DNA from: Litoditis marina
Taxonomy: Eukaryota > Nematoda > Chromadorea > Rhabditida > Rhabditidae
Length of the DNA: 64,000 nt
NCBI GenBank assembly: GCA_964036275.1
Contig: OZ038440.1
Location: 5,679,690 to 5,743,689, forward strand
Direction: 5' to 3'
Of this stretch, positions 1 through 11,900 are shown piece by piece. The notes below the pieces were generated by a model. The model worked only from the letters and a program-made list of their open reading frames with translations, did not search any database and was not told where the DNA came from. Each line of letters begins with the position of its first letter. The first letter of the stretch is position 1. The position numbers were made by a program, and so were the translations under genes.

Positions 1-314
1 AGTATCAAAATGCATGGAATGAAGTTAGTAGTATGTTATGCGGTAAAAAGCAGTTGGGTTGATCCGAATTAGTGAGGTGAGGCAACTCAGATAGACTTGC
101 TTGAAACACCAAGTCGATATTATTTGAACTCGAGAAACATGTAGTGAAAGTTCGTGTTGTCTAAAGTAGTGCGCCCTACCCTCCGAAGTAGTCTGAACAT
201 ACAGTCAGTTCGTTACGATTTTAAACAGGTAAGGGATTATTATTTTCATTCAATGTATTGGATCTAATTTAGGAGGACTGAATCGGTCATTTCAATCTCC
301 TCGAGAACTTCAAG
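1..314. other. 5' flank of the TFIIA gene, no gene seen
   Basis: No coding exon could be supported here. It may hold the promoter and 5' untranslated region of the TFIIA gene that starts at 315. No clear TATA box or other motif was identified. Confidence 0.4.
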
Positions 315-2425
315 ATGTCTCATGGGAGTGGACATAGTGTTGTACGTTGTATTTATCATAGTTTATTGCATTCTATATGTATACAATCGTCAGCCCCACC
401 CCGTGGCACGACAGAAAAACCAGTTTCTAGGTCTATCGAGCGCAGTTCTATTAAACAGGAAAACGGTTATGGGTGGAAATTAACATGAAATATATTACAG
501 CTGGCTGCACTACATCAGAAAGTTTGTTATGTAATCAGTATAATATCACTACGCAATTGGGCAAAAACAAGTAATACACGTATCGTCAAGTTAAGCATTC
601 TCCTATCCATCCGTTGATCTATCAGTAGACATGTATATACAATCACATCTCATATTTTCATTTTTTACAGTCTGAGATATATAAAGGAGTTATTACCGAT
701 GTCATTAACCAAGTTCGAGAGGCTTTTCTGGATGAAAACGTCGACGTCGATGTTCTCACTCAGCTGAAAAAGGTTTTTTATTATTCACCATCACTGTGCC
801 TCCTCCTTCTATGAGAAAGTGTAACGGCGGGGAAAGGAGTTTTTCGTAGCCTTTTTTCTCGGTTTTTTTGCCTTGTGTTGCACGACGCTAACGGCTGGTG
901 TCTGGTGAACTGGCAATAATTCAATCCAGAAACCCGATTGTACCAGTGGTGATAAAGTGGACACGTTCATTTACTTCTTCATAATCATTTACCTAACAAC
1001 CTAACAGTGATAGTCAACGACTTCTGACGTGTTTCTCACGTTTTAGGAGGCAGACGTCGGTAACGCGAAACATACTATTATGATTATTTTCATTTATATG
1101 GTTTAGGAATGGGAGGATAAAGTGAACGCTAGCGGGTGTGTGGATATGGACACGCGACATCCGATGCACACGCAGCATGTTGCTCCTCCAGCAATGCGAC
1201 AAGGTGTTCCCGGTATTCCACCGAGAATGAACATCCCGGTAGCTGGCAATCCTATGGGTAGAATTCAAACTGGAGCTCCAGTGAGTTGATAGTTCCTCTA
1301 CCGTATATATACATATCTCGCGCAAGGTTGACAGTAGACACAGATAAGTGTCAACTGCCAACATTGAGATGTTGACTACACGACTACACTGACTTACTAC
1401 TTACCACTTATGATATTCCGTTACATTACAATCTCCGATCTACTCGGATTTGATTCTATCGTGTTTTATGTGGGTGATAGTAAACTATTGTTAGATTATT
1501 CTCTTTCAGCGGCGGCTGGCAGCTTATTACATCACTAAGTAGCCCGCTGTCACAATTACTGCCATATTTGACACTAGAACGTCTGATCCAAAAGTAACGA
1601 TTACTACAGAAGAGTAGTTCGTAAAATATAAATAATGGAAAGCTTCGCTTCGAGAAGCAAAATTTTTGATAATCCCGATCTGTATCTTTTAATTTCAGAT
1701 GATGCCCAACCACCCACAACACCATGGTGGTCACATGGACGCGCCAGCTCAACCTAGACCGATACAAATGCAGTATGTGCAACAACCAGGAGTTTCGCAA
1801 CTTCAGGTGCATCTTTGTTTCAAGTTTAGACGAGTAGTTGCTTTGCAGTTGATAGCTTTTCACCATCTCTGTCTGTGTGGTCTTTAAATAGTACAGAATC
1901 TACTTTTTCTCTACTCTCATCTTTGACAGAATGTGTATGGAGAACAATCGGATGTCAAAAACGATTTTGAGTTCTGTTATTCAATTTTAATATCGGTTGA
2001 TGGTTATGGCCTGATAAGTTGTGTAAGGTGTTCGACATTTTAGCTTTCGAAACATGGGAGTATTTCAGCCTAGCCAGATGAGTGCTGTCTTTCCACAGGG
2101 TGTGGGTGGAGCTGTTCGCATGGTCCATCCTATGCCGACCCAGCACGCGCAACCGTTTATGAATATGATCCAGAACCAACAAGGAATGATGTTCATCCAG
2201 AGCTCAAATGGTTAGATTTCATTTTGTAGGAAATGCAAAACTTATGAAGGATGAGCCATGAGTGGATGAGGGTCATACAGGAAACTTTCTTGACAGTTTA
2301 GTTTAAAAACCACGAAACTTCTCATCTATTGTAGGAAAACGTTCAACACATTAGACAAATTTTCTCTCTCGATAAGTCTTTCTTCCTACAAAAGTTTTTC
2401 TTGATCAGATTATAAAGTTTCGATG

Positions 2426-2517
<92 letters not shown>

Positions 2518-4573
2518 TTTAAACTTAGAAACTTCGATTATTAGCATAAACTACAGGTCAGCATATTCCGGTGACGATGGGGCCGAATGGTGTGTTGCAG
2601 CAGAGAATGGGAATTGTCCAGCAGCAGCAGCCTGGCGGCTCTCACGGGTCTCATCAGCAAGTACATCAGTTGGATGGAGGATCGAATCGCGCTGAGGTAT
2701 GGCTCTTTGTTATTATTTTCTTATCATGCAGTTAGATTCTCATCAATTAAATAATGACATGTCTGAGAACGGACAACGGAAGATGAACGCAGATTTGCTT
2801 GGATCTTTTCTGATTTTGGTGTTTTCTCAAGCAAACAGGTTTATTGACGCTTTTTAGTAGGGATAGTTTGGTCTGTACAACGTTTCACTGAGCACACATG
2901 TTTGTTTAATGCCCGCTATCCTTCACATATTTAAATTTGTCAGGAATTGTGCAAATGTTTTCACTGAGCACACATGTTTGTTTCATGCCCCCTCCTTTAT
3001 ATATTCAAATTTAATATTGTCAGGATTTGTGCAAATGTTTGCAAAGAGGGGATTCTGGGATCATTAACGCAGTTAGTTAGCGATGGAATAGTTCAATGTG
3101 TTGAAAATAAGAAAAATACAACTTGGTACATGTTATCACTTTCAGGACACAAATTCTGATACGCCGCTGCCCAGTTCGGATAAGCAGTCATCATCATCTC
3201 AAGTGGCGAGAGAAACAAAACCCACACGTATGTTTCTAGGCATTCATTCACCGAGGTTACGGGCTTTAAAAATTACTCATAGAAGCTGAATTAATCTTTA
3301 TTTAGGTTTTTTTAAGATTGTATAATAGTGTAATACTCCAATAAAGTTGTCAGAATAGTCCTTATAAATCAAAAAATAGACTACCTTCACGCCATTATAG
3401 AGAGGTATTGTTTTCTTGAAATCTAAAATCAGAAGATTTCACCTACTTCGAAAAACTAGTTGCCCTCTGAAGAATAACCACATCTTACTGGTGTGTGATA
3501 ATACATGTTTGTTACAGGAAAAGAAGCGGAGAGTGTTCTGCGTAACATGTTGCGTGTAATGCAACTGGATGGAGGAGGGGCTGGAATGTCGGACTCATCC
3601 AGTGAGGACGAGGAGGAGGAGAATGATCCACTCAGACGTATTGCCGATAGAATCGGAGGCGACGGACAGATTGAAGATGGTGAAACAGTGAGTCCTCAGA
3701 AACAATGAGCCCAGAAAAAGCCGAAAAACAAACTACTTTTACGCCGAGAATAAAATGCCTACTCTTTTTCGATGCAAAATCATTAATTTCCACGTTTTAC
3801 AATTACAATCTGAAAACGAATCACTGTTCGTCGAATAGTCGGACCTTGCTGGTGTATGACGTATGAGTGGTCATCCATGCTCTTGTATTGCGATTTCGTG
3901 GAGGAAATATGTAGTTATGCAGTTTAGCCTACTTGTTGCAAGTTGATTAACTGTTTTCGTTCAAAAATCAAAACATCTTCCGTGGTAGGTTCGACCAGGA
4001 ATCTGGAATCTGACCAGGAAAAAAGTGTTGGGGAGGGCGGGAACGTGCATCTCTCGTGGGAACTAAACTTAAATTATTCGTTTACCATTTTTCTAATCGC
4101 ACTAACGGTAGTCGGAGTTTGGTTCTTATGTTGTAAAGGATAATTGTAATTTTCGTTCTTGCAGATAGTCGAAGAAGATCCACTGAACTCGGAGGATGAT
4201 CAAACAGATGATGAAGATTTGGACACGTTGTTCGATGCTGAGAACGTAGTGATGTGTCAGTTCGAAAAGGTACATAGTTTTCCACATCTTGGTCACTTGT
4301 ATATAACTTTCGTATTCGGTCCGTTTCACTGACGCTATTTTTGAACTCTTTTTTGAATTTTTGAGCGCCTCTTACCTGCATTCCAAATATCGGGGTAAAA
4401 TATGACTTGGGTCCTTGCCTGACTTGAATTGATATATTTATTTTGTTCACACTATTTGCTTCCAGGTTCATCGCGCTAGAAGCAAGTGGAAGTTTATTTT
4501 GAAAGACGGAATCATGCATATCGACAATCGCGACTATTGCTTTCAAAGGTGCAACGGAGAAGCTGAGTGGTGA
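315..4573 (+). CDS. GTF2A1: Transcription initiation factor IIA large (alpha/beta) subunit
   Basis: Large subunit of TFIIA, the general factor that stabilises TBP on the TATA region in the nucleus. Exons: 315-341, 671-772, 1107-1280, 1699-1806, 2069-2210, 2557-2696, 3146-3227, 3518-3687, 4165-4269, 4466-4573, giving about 385 codons with every junction in phase. The N-terminal helical domain reads SEIYKGVITDVINQVREAF, as in TFIIA-alpha. The middle is Gln/Met/Pro-rich and ends in an acidic run (SSSEDEEEEND). The C-terminal beta-barrel part contains DPLNSEDDQTDDED, NVVMCQFEK, KWKFILKDGIMHIDNRDY and ends EAEW, the conserved TFIIA end. The length is close to the human protein (376 aa). The first exon (nine codons, MSHGSGHSV) is my choice because it has a good donor and the right phase; it is the least certain part. 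Intron 5 holds a long CT run, and other introns hold fragments of a dispersed inverted-repeat element. Confidence 0.93.
2428..2516. repeat. (CT)n microsatellite in a TFIIA intron
   Basis: About 89 bases of almost pure CT, lying between exons 2069-2210 and 2557-2696. It creates a false Leu-Ser open frame. Confidence 0.97.
3339..3502. repeat. Diverged inverted-repeat element, family with CCAGCAAGGTTGTC ends
   Basis: The left side carries AAGTTGTCAGAATAGTC and the right side TTACTGGTGTGTGATA. These are diverged forms of the ends seen in better copies at 55551-55721 and 58194-58374. A further partial copy lies at about 3718-3868, ending in ATAGTCGGACCTTGCTGG. Both sit in TFIIA introns. Confidence 0.5.
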
Positions 4574-5375
4574 ACGCTTCCAACTTTTGACTACGGACAG
4601 TAGCTCTTTTAAGTAGGTCAAGATCGTAGCTTCATATCAGTTTCTCCCTATACTTGTTTTTTTTCACTTGATACAGCTGAACATTCAATTTTTATTATTA
4701 TATGATTAGGAATCTAGCTGGCAGTAGATGTATTCTGGGTCTCTCGTATTCTTGATTCGCAATTGTTTGTTTTGGCCCCACTCAATACACCGGTTCGAGT
4801 TATTTATTCACAGTCTATTTATATTATACACCGTGCGATTCTCTGAGTTTTATTTTTGATATTCTGTATTGTAAATGTTTTCTTTCTAGTTTCATTTTTC
4901 ATTGTGCACGTGAATCAATTACGGTGAGAATTGTGTTAAGTATGCTATATATCCTGTCTTTGCCTTATCCTTGTTTGCTCCACTCGTTTCGTTCTTCTAT
5001 GGTCATTCGGTGTCTTGAACCGTCTGTAGTTCGCACAGTTCGATGGCTCTCTTTTTTCGCCGTTAGTTCGGAATATCGCTTTGTCTTGTAATTTTTTCTT
5101 TTGAAGTGAAGATTCTGTTTGTGTTCTTGATTTTTGCTCGAGTAAATCACTGTTGGACAAATCAGTAAGAATCTCTATTGGTTTAAGCTGCTCGTGTTCC
5201 AAAATTTAATCTAACAAACTGTTATTGTAGGTAGCTGGCTGGCTTGTAAATTTTGAGGGCAGTCATAAAGATCACAGCTTCTTGCTAATTGAAATGGAAG
5301 ATGACACTTTCTTACCTTTTAATTGAGTGCGTCGTAATGTTAGATTATTTTGTACTTTGTAGTCTATTTGTTCGA
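4574..5375. other. Intergenic, TFIIA to zinc-finger gene
   Basis: AT-rich sequence between the TFIIA stop and the first recognised zinc-finger exon. It should contain the TFIIA 3' end and the next promoter. No AATAAA, RNA gene or repeat could be called with confidence. Confidence 0.4.
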
Positions 5376-8300
5376 ATGTCGGAGAACACGTCCCTAGCCC
5401 TCGGTAGTGTGTCCACCCTACAGAGTCTTCTGCGGAATTCCCGGATCGAGTGCATGTCCAAGAAAGTTGGCGAGACTATCTATGACGTCGAAATACACTT
5501 TGGGTAGGTGAACACATCAACTTGAAAAGTGGGAAAATACTATTCATAATATATGAGTTCTTTTAGCGTTGATCAGACTACAATTAAGTACAATCACTAT
5601 CTGTGTGTATTGGTGTTTGAAGTTTTGAGTTGGACGAAATGTGTCTTTATCGGAAAAAGGAACATGATTTAACTGTGCTAATCTATTTTATTTCAGGGAC
5701 AGCTGCCGTCGTGTGCTGCTCGACTTCTCGTCGGAGTTCGTTCGTCGCTTCGTGTCAGACGCCTGCTCCAAGTACTGGGGAGCCAGTCCGTCCACCATCT
5801 ACTCATCTATGTGGTCACCCGACCTGGACGGAAGCGGATCACTTCAGACGTATGTTCTCTCTCTCATTCACCACACCACTCGCCTTCTCTAAGTTTATTT
5901 AGAATAGAAAACATTACGCGCGCATTATCTTAGACAGATAATAAATAATTAATCAGTTTTTATTGTTTATGTTTATTTTAGTTTCTTATTTAAGTTACTT
6001 TGTGTATTTATTGGTTTATTATTTTGCGGTAGTAATCTGGTTAGGTCTAACTGATGAGTCAGATGATTCACAACTTCGCATCCCTATAAGTGCAGCCCCA
6101 CTAACCAAGATAGCGAATTCCCGTCCAATATTAGACTTAGGGGCGAAATTGGACGGAAATTCACATTTAACCACATGTAAGATTATACAAAATATTAACT
6201 CACTCTGTATAACTTTCTCACCTTTTCTCTTTTCATTTATCCCTCCATCTCTCCATCTTGCACTCTCTCTCTCTCGCTCCCTCTCTCTTTCTTTCTCTCT
6301 TCCTATCTCTGTCTCTCTCTGTCTCTCTGTTATTTTTCATTTCTCTCGTTCATGATATTCCCCGCTACCAGCCAGCTGTAGCCAATGCGATATCTCGTAA
6401 TTACAGTACTCAACTTCCAAATTTACAATTTAATATCATGAAAATTTTCGGGTTATCGACAAACCATCTTATTCGAGAAGTTTTAGTTGGTTATTCCAGT
6501 CTCTCGATTCGCACCCCTCGTATCGTTGAGCTGACTCCAGAAGACGGGGAGTTGATAGAGGAAGATGAACCAGCCGCCCAGAAGGAACCAGTCGTTGAGG
6601 TTCGTTGTTCTAGGGGCTGCCAGAAAAAGCAAAATAAAAGAAAAGGAAATGGTAGTTAAAGAAGGACGATTATGTGGTCCAATCCCAACGCTTCAGTCCT
6701 TTAAACTGCAATACATTTTTCAATTGTAGTTTGAAGGACCGTTGACACGGGATTGGTCCACATAATCGTCCTGCTTTAAAGTAAGTGTTACCACTGTTAT
6801 TCAAAGTTCCGCGCGGAACTCTGCAAAAGCCTCAACCACTGCACCATTCCAACCACATAATTAGCGGTTGAATCTTCAGAATTATGAAACGACTGATTCT
6901 GAACTAGTTTGTCTGTTTTATATACCATTCATTTTGGTTGTTTTCAGTTTCCACGTACCACCCGACGAGTGATAGCCTTGCCGTATACATCGTCGGCTGT
7001 CAATAGAGGTCCTCAGAAGAAGAGGCAAAGAAGAACGATCGCCGCCCTGTTGAACGAAAAAGAGGAGTTCACGTGTAGGGTACGTTTTTCCACGTATTTT
7101 TATGCATAAGGGGACATGTATAATGATAAATGTGCTCTTATTTGCTCGTTTGTTAGTTCCGGTTCCCGTTTTTCGGCTTTAATTGTTCGTACCTGATATT
7201 TGTACGTTCAACGACTAGAAAAGTTTGAAATTTTTTACTTTTTTCAGCACTGCTTCAAACATTTTGACCGAAAGTACAACTTGACGAGGCATGAGAACGC
7301 TGTTCACAGTGAGAAGGTCGTGTTCAGATGTCCTGTCTGCTCAACTGTCTACAGACACGCCTTCCATTTTGCGGTGAGATTTCTATTGAACGGGGTGGTC
7401 GATGTAACCTTTATAGAGAAGAATGCTAGTTGGACCAAAGATTCAGAAGACGTGTATTGATGCTACAGAGAGGACGGCGAATCAACCCAGGCATTACACC
7501 GAGATTGTAAAAGACATTTTTAGGTATTTGTTATCAGGTTATCATTTAGCTTATTCACTATTGTGTGTCTATAAAGCGGTATGTGTGTAGAAAATTCAAC
7601 TTAGAGTTCAGCATAGGTTGGTATATAATATTTTTACCGGCAGAGAAGGAGAAGGATGATTGAATGTTGGTGAGGTTCTTTGTATTTGGACCACCCGAAT
7701 GTTTCAGGATCACATGCGCTCGCACGATAATCATCACTACTTGTGCGACGACTGTCATCAATCACTGCCGAGTAGAAATGCGTTGAAGGTAGTTGTTATG
7801 AATATAAAATAGGGGAAGTTTTTCATTGTGTTATTTTGAATGCGTAACTAAGGGAAAACTGAGATAAAGTGATGCATACTAGGAGAATAATAGAGAGATA
7901 GAGCATCAGAAAGTGATATGTTTTTTCTCTACTTAGTCTAGAGCTCTCATCTATCCATCTATATGATTTCTGCATCTTCTGTTCCAGGCTCATAGAAGAC
8001 GAAATTGTGGGGAAAATAAAAAGGAGTCGGACTCGAGTATGTTCCGAAGGGACGGCAAACGGAAGTCCTGCGCCTATACCCCTGATGCCGCCACAACCTC
8101 GAAAGAAACTGCGAAAGGTAGTTTTCATTCAATATTAACTGAAAGGGCTTCACTATCTTGTTGAGCAGAAGTTTGATGTTTTATTCTGTTCGGGTGAACA
8201 GTCTTAGTCTTATGAGATGACAATCTGAACTTCACGGTTAGTTTGACAGGAATCCTGTAGTGCTGAAAGAGAAGCTATGCTTCTCGAGATACACCACTGT

Positions 8301-8439
8301 AAGTCGAATATATCGTGCAATTTTTCGCATGTATAGTTTGAATAGTTCAATCACGATCTTGTAAAGGCAGTGTTTGGTTTTTCTTGCAGGCTCGACTGGA
8401 AAGTTGCGTATTCCTATTGATTTCAAGGTCAGAATGTGA
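5376..8439 (+). CDS. C2H2 zinc-finger protein (three fingers), probable DNA-binding protein
   Basis: Exons: 5376-5503, 5697-5849, 6500-6599, 6948-7079, 7248-7373, 7708-7788, 7988-8117, 8250-8298, 8390-8439. Three zinc fingers are seen. Finger 1 starts at TCRHCFKHFDRKYN and spans the 7079/7248 junction (C-x2-C-x12-H-x4-H). Finger 2 (FRCPVCSTVYRHAF) spans 7373/7708 (C-x2-C-x12-H-x3-H). Finger 3 (YLCDDCHQSLPSRNALK) ends AHRRRNC (C-x2-C-x12-H-x4-C). Fingers split by introns are common in nematodes. A basic run, KKRQRR, just before finger 1 may act as a nuclear signal. The N-terminal ~95 residues match no family I recognise. Exon 7988-8117 must be read in frame 1 to finish finger 3, but in frame 2 to join the downstream exons (RSRTR, PMPPQPRKKLRK, then CSTGKLRIPIDFK). 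The switch falls near a GGGGAAAATAAAAA run, so the gene has a real frameshift or a base error. The 3' end is uncertain. Confidence 0.72.
6244..6335. repeat. Pyrimidine-rich (TC) low-complexity run
   Basis: CTCTCT-type sequence in the intron between exons 5697-5849 and 6500-6599. It opens a false Ser/Leu frame upstream of the real exon. Confidence 0.85.
6658..6778. mobile_element. Palindromic MITE, family A, copy 1
   Basis: About 121 bp, near-perfect inverted repeat. It starts AAGAAGGACGATTATGTGG and ends CCACATAATCGTCC plus TGCTTTAA, with TA at both edges, suggesting a Tc1/mariner-type TA target. It lies in the intron before exon 6948-7079. Related copies are at 22337-22456, 22565-22687 and 56953-57073. 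There is no coding capacity. Confidence 0.85.
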
Positions 8440-8956
8440 ATGTACCGCAGTTCTGGGGATGCTGGGCAGTATCTATATGTTGGTATGTGGTATGTTCTAC
8501 ACTACTTTAGTAGATACACTAGTGACGTTATCTTTTTTCGTGAGCCGAACTGATTATTCAAGTTCCGGGCTCATGGTTAACTGGTTAGGAACAGTCTTAA
8601 CTGATGTACCAATCTCGTCAGTTGGTTAACGGTTCGATTCCTAAGGTCCCGATTCCTAATGAAACCTTCATTCATCACTCTCTGGAAAATGAGGAAATGG
8701 AGCATGTGGTCTTATTTCGCTTTCTGACGTTGTTCTTTACAAGATATGCGTTGCATATTTTCCAACCGAAAATGCGCGTCTCCTAGTGACACCCCTAGAA
8801 ACAGCCGGGACTTCGCCCATCAACAGCCGTTTTTGAAACTCACATATCACGAATTCAAAAATAATTCCATAATTATCGATACTCACTTTCTGTTGTGTTG
8901 TGTTGTCTTTTGCAGTCTGACTCTATTCTGTTTTATGGTATTCGTTTTTCAGAGTC
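8440..8956. other. Intergenic, zinc-finger gene to mucin-like gene
   Basis: Short gap that may contain additional 3' exons of the zinc-finger gene. A single tRNA-like B box (GGTTCGATTCC, near 8630) is present without a foldable tRNA. Confidence 0.35.
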
Positions 8957-11900
8957 ATGCGATTGTTACTGTACTCGTTGTTTCATCTGTTTCACCATGC
9001 AATGAGTGCCGTTTGTCCGACGACAAGTCGTGAGTAGTTTTTTTCTGATCTGAGAGTAAATTCAGGGTTAAATTAAAGTTTTAATTTTTTTACTTTTGTT
9101 TTGACCAGGTTTGAGAGGTGCAACTCACATAGGTGGATTGGTATTGAGTAAACAGTAAAGATATATCAATGTATTAATGTATAATAATTAGATATATTAA
9201 TGTAAAAGCATATAGAGTTAAAGTTATATGAGTGGTGAAAGTTGACTATTAGTGTTTTCAGCCACCTCGCAGGATCCACTTGTACTCTACCAGTCTGGCA
9301 CTCCAGCTACAAGTCAGTTTGTCTTTCTACAGTTAGTGAAATGTGACACGTGATCCGTGAAAACTGTCAGCAGCAAGCAGTGATATCCGTATATTTTTAA
9401 CCCTTAAGATCAAATATACTAAGTTAGGAAGTGAAGTATGTAGTTTAGAAATTCTAAAAAAGTTGTGTTCGTTAATTTGTCCAAACTTTTTCTAGCTTAC
9501 ATTGTTCTTCTGTCTGAGAGCTTTGTAATCTATTTATGTAACCAAATCATCGTTGTAGTTTGGTTTCGACACATACCGTAATTTTCAACTTCGAACCAAA
9601 AGGTGATGGCATCAAACTACAAACACAGTGGAATGTCCCACCTTCAAGTACCTGGTTCACCTTATACGCTGGGTTGGACAAAACCGAACCCTATATTATT
9701 AACTGATTGAAAACATGGGCTCTATCTCATTGTTTGTTGAGAGCTAACCTAGCTTGTTGATTTTCTCCAAATGTTTTTTTCCAGCCAGCTATGCGCACCT
9801 TCTCTCGACGACAGCCGGGGTGCAGTCATTGGCGGCGGCATACGGTATCCAGGTGGCCACCGCCTACCAGCTGACTGCAACTACGGTAGCCGGTCCCACG
9901 GATGAATGCAGTGCGGACTGTCTCACAACACTCACACCGATGTTCTTGGAGAATAAAACGATTAATATGGGTCAGTTCGGGGATTTCATGAATCGTAATT
10001 ATTTTATCAGTCTATTACGTCTATGGGAAGGTGAATGGGATCGATTTGAACGTTCATTGTGAACTGGAAGTCATTAAGTTAGGATTAGCTGGGGTTTTTT
10101 TTCTGATTGTAAATAACATAAGTTCAACTGAATATTCACTCTCTTCCCTATATTGGCTGTCATAACCACCCCTTCTCGGACCATGCTCTGTTTTTAACAG
10201 ATTTTTTGATCCAAACTGTGACGCAACAAATCTAGATATCATGCAGTCGCCGGGGAGTCAGACGACGAGACAATGAATATATGACACGCTGTAGAAACAG
10301 TGATTCACTGTTTGGCAACGACACTTGTTCTAAGTTGTTCTTGCAGTGAGCATGTCAATGGCCCGCCCGGAGGATCAGGCGACTTACGAGGGGTTCAAGT
10401 TCATGACCACCCCCTTTCCCGCCGTCTATTGTGTGAAGAACAGCGGCGACTGCGGGGCAACCACTCCCCTCCACTTGTACTATGACGCCGTTGCGCAAGG
10501 TAGACTCAGAAAATGATAGCTGTTTCTATTATTAATAGTGATATTTTTTGTGAAGTTATACACCTTGAAGCTTGAGGTATTTAACGAGTTATAAACAGAG
10601 AGGAATAATGAAACTTGTACTATGATGCCGATGCGGAAGGTAGAACCAGCCGGCTGTCGATATTCACAATTTTTAGCTAGTTTTATCACTATGAAGTATG
10701 TCTCTATTTGATTGCTGGGATTCTGTGATACTGTAAACGTCGTTGTTTTCTCTCTATGGCGTGTGAATGTATCGATTGCGTTGATTGAAAAAGAGTTTCA
10801 ATTTCTAACATGCTCGGGTTTTTCCTTTGGTATTATGAGTAATTAGATTACGATTATGCAATGGGCAAATTGGTTGTTTTATATATCAATTTCACGTACT
10901 TGATTCTATGTGAACTTCGTATTCAAGTGATATAATGTCGACTGTAATCAGACTTCTACGTGTCAACGGATGCCGCGGGACCGTCGGAGGGAGCTGCTCC
11001 CTATCCATACGCCACCGAGATGTTGGCCATGGCCGCCTCCCCGCTCTGCTATGTATGGCTAAACACCACGTGAGTACACTTGTTGTTTGGTTCTACAACA
11101 TCACGGGAGGAAAGTTGTAGTTTGGTCTTTGAGCACATCAAAATTGACCATTTTTGCGTGGAACGCATTGAACTCAGACTCAAATTTATCAGTGATAGGT
11201 ATATTTTGGAGGTGACTACGAAAATCCATAATTGCAAATACAAATTCAGTGAGATCAAACAACCGGACTGACCTGACCAAACTACAAGCGAGAAAGTGAG
11301 AGACGCCGAGATCGCGTACCGGGACAGTAAGAACGGTATATTTTGGAAGTGGTCTATCAATCAAATCCAAGTCTATTCAATGCCTAGTTGTTCCTACGAA
11401 TACGTGGTATGTTCAGACTGACCACCACCACCACTACAACTACCACGACACCGGCCGGACCGACGACTACCGGAGCAGGACCAACGACCACAAGTACGTA
11501 GCTTGATCGATTCATTGAGTTTTATTAATACAATAACACCAACTTCAATCAAATTTGTGTAGGGTTAATTTTGAGAATCTAGAGCGTTCGTGCAAATTAT
11601 GTGGAGCTTTGGTACGTATTTATCAGAGGGTACTGACAATAATCAATCAGCTGGTTACTGGTAGTTGTGAGCACAGGGGGCATATCCGGTCAATTTGAGG
11701 GGAATCCTATTGTAAAGTGGTCGGGGAGATCAATCACCGATAGTTTGGGCTTTCGGAAATCCGAACAACGGGACCTACAACTGTTTTGCTTTTTCTGTCA
11801 GATGATGTCTAACTCAACGAATCGAATCGTTGAACCGTGTTTCTGTGATCAATTAGATGTGTTGAGAACTTTATTTCAGCGGCCAATTACACAAACAACC

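Noticed and set aside
8560..8650. tRNA-like B box (GGTTCGATTCC)
   Set aside because: No acceptor, D or anticodon stem could be formed around it; at most a SINE scrap.
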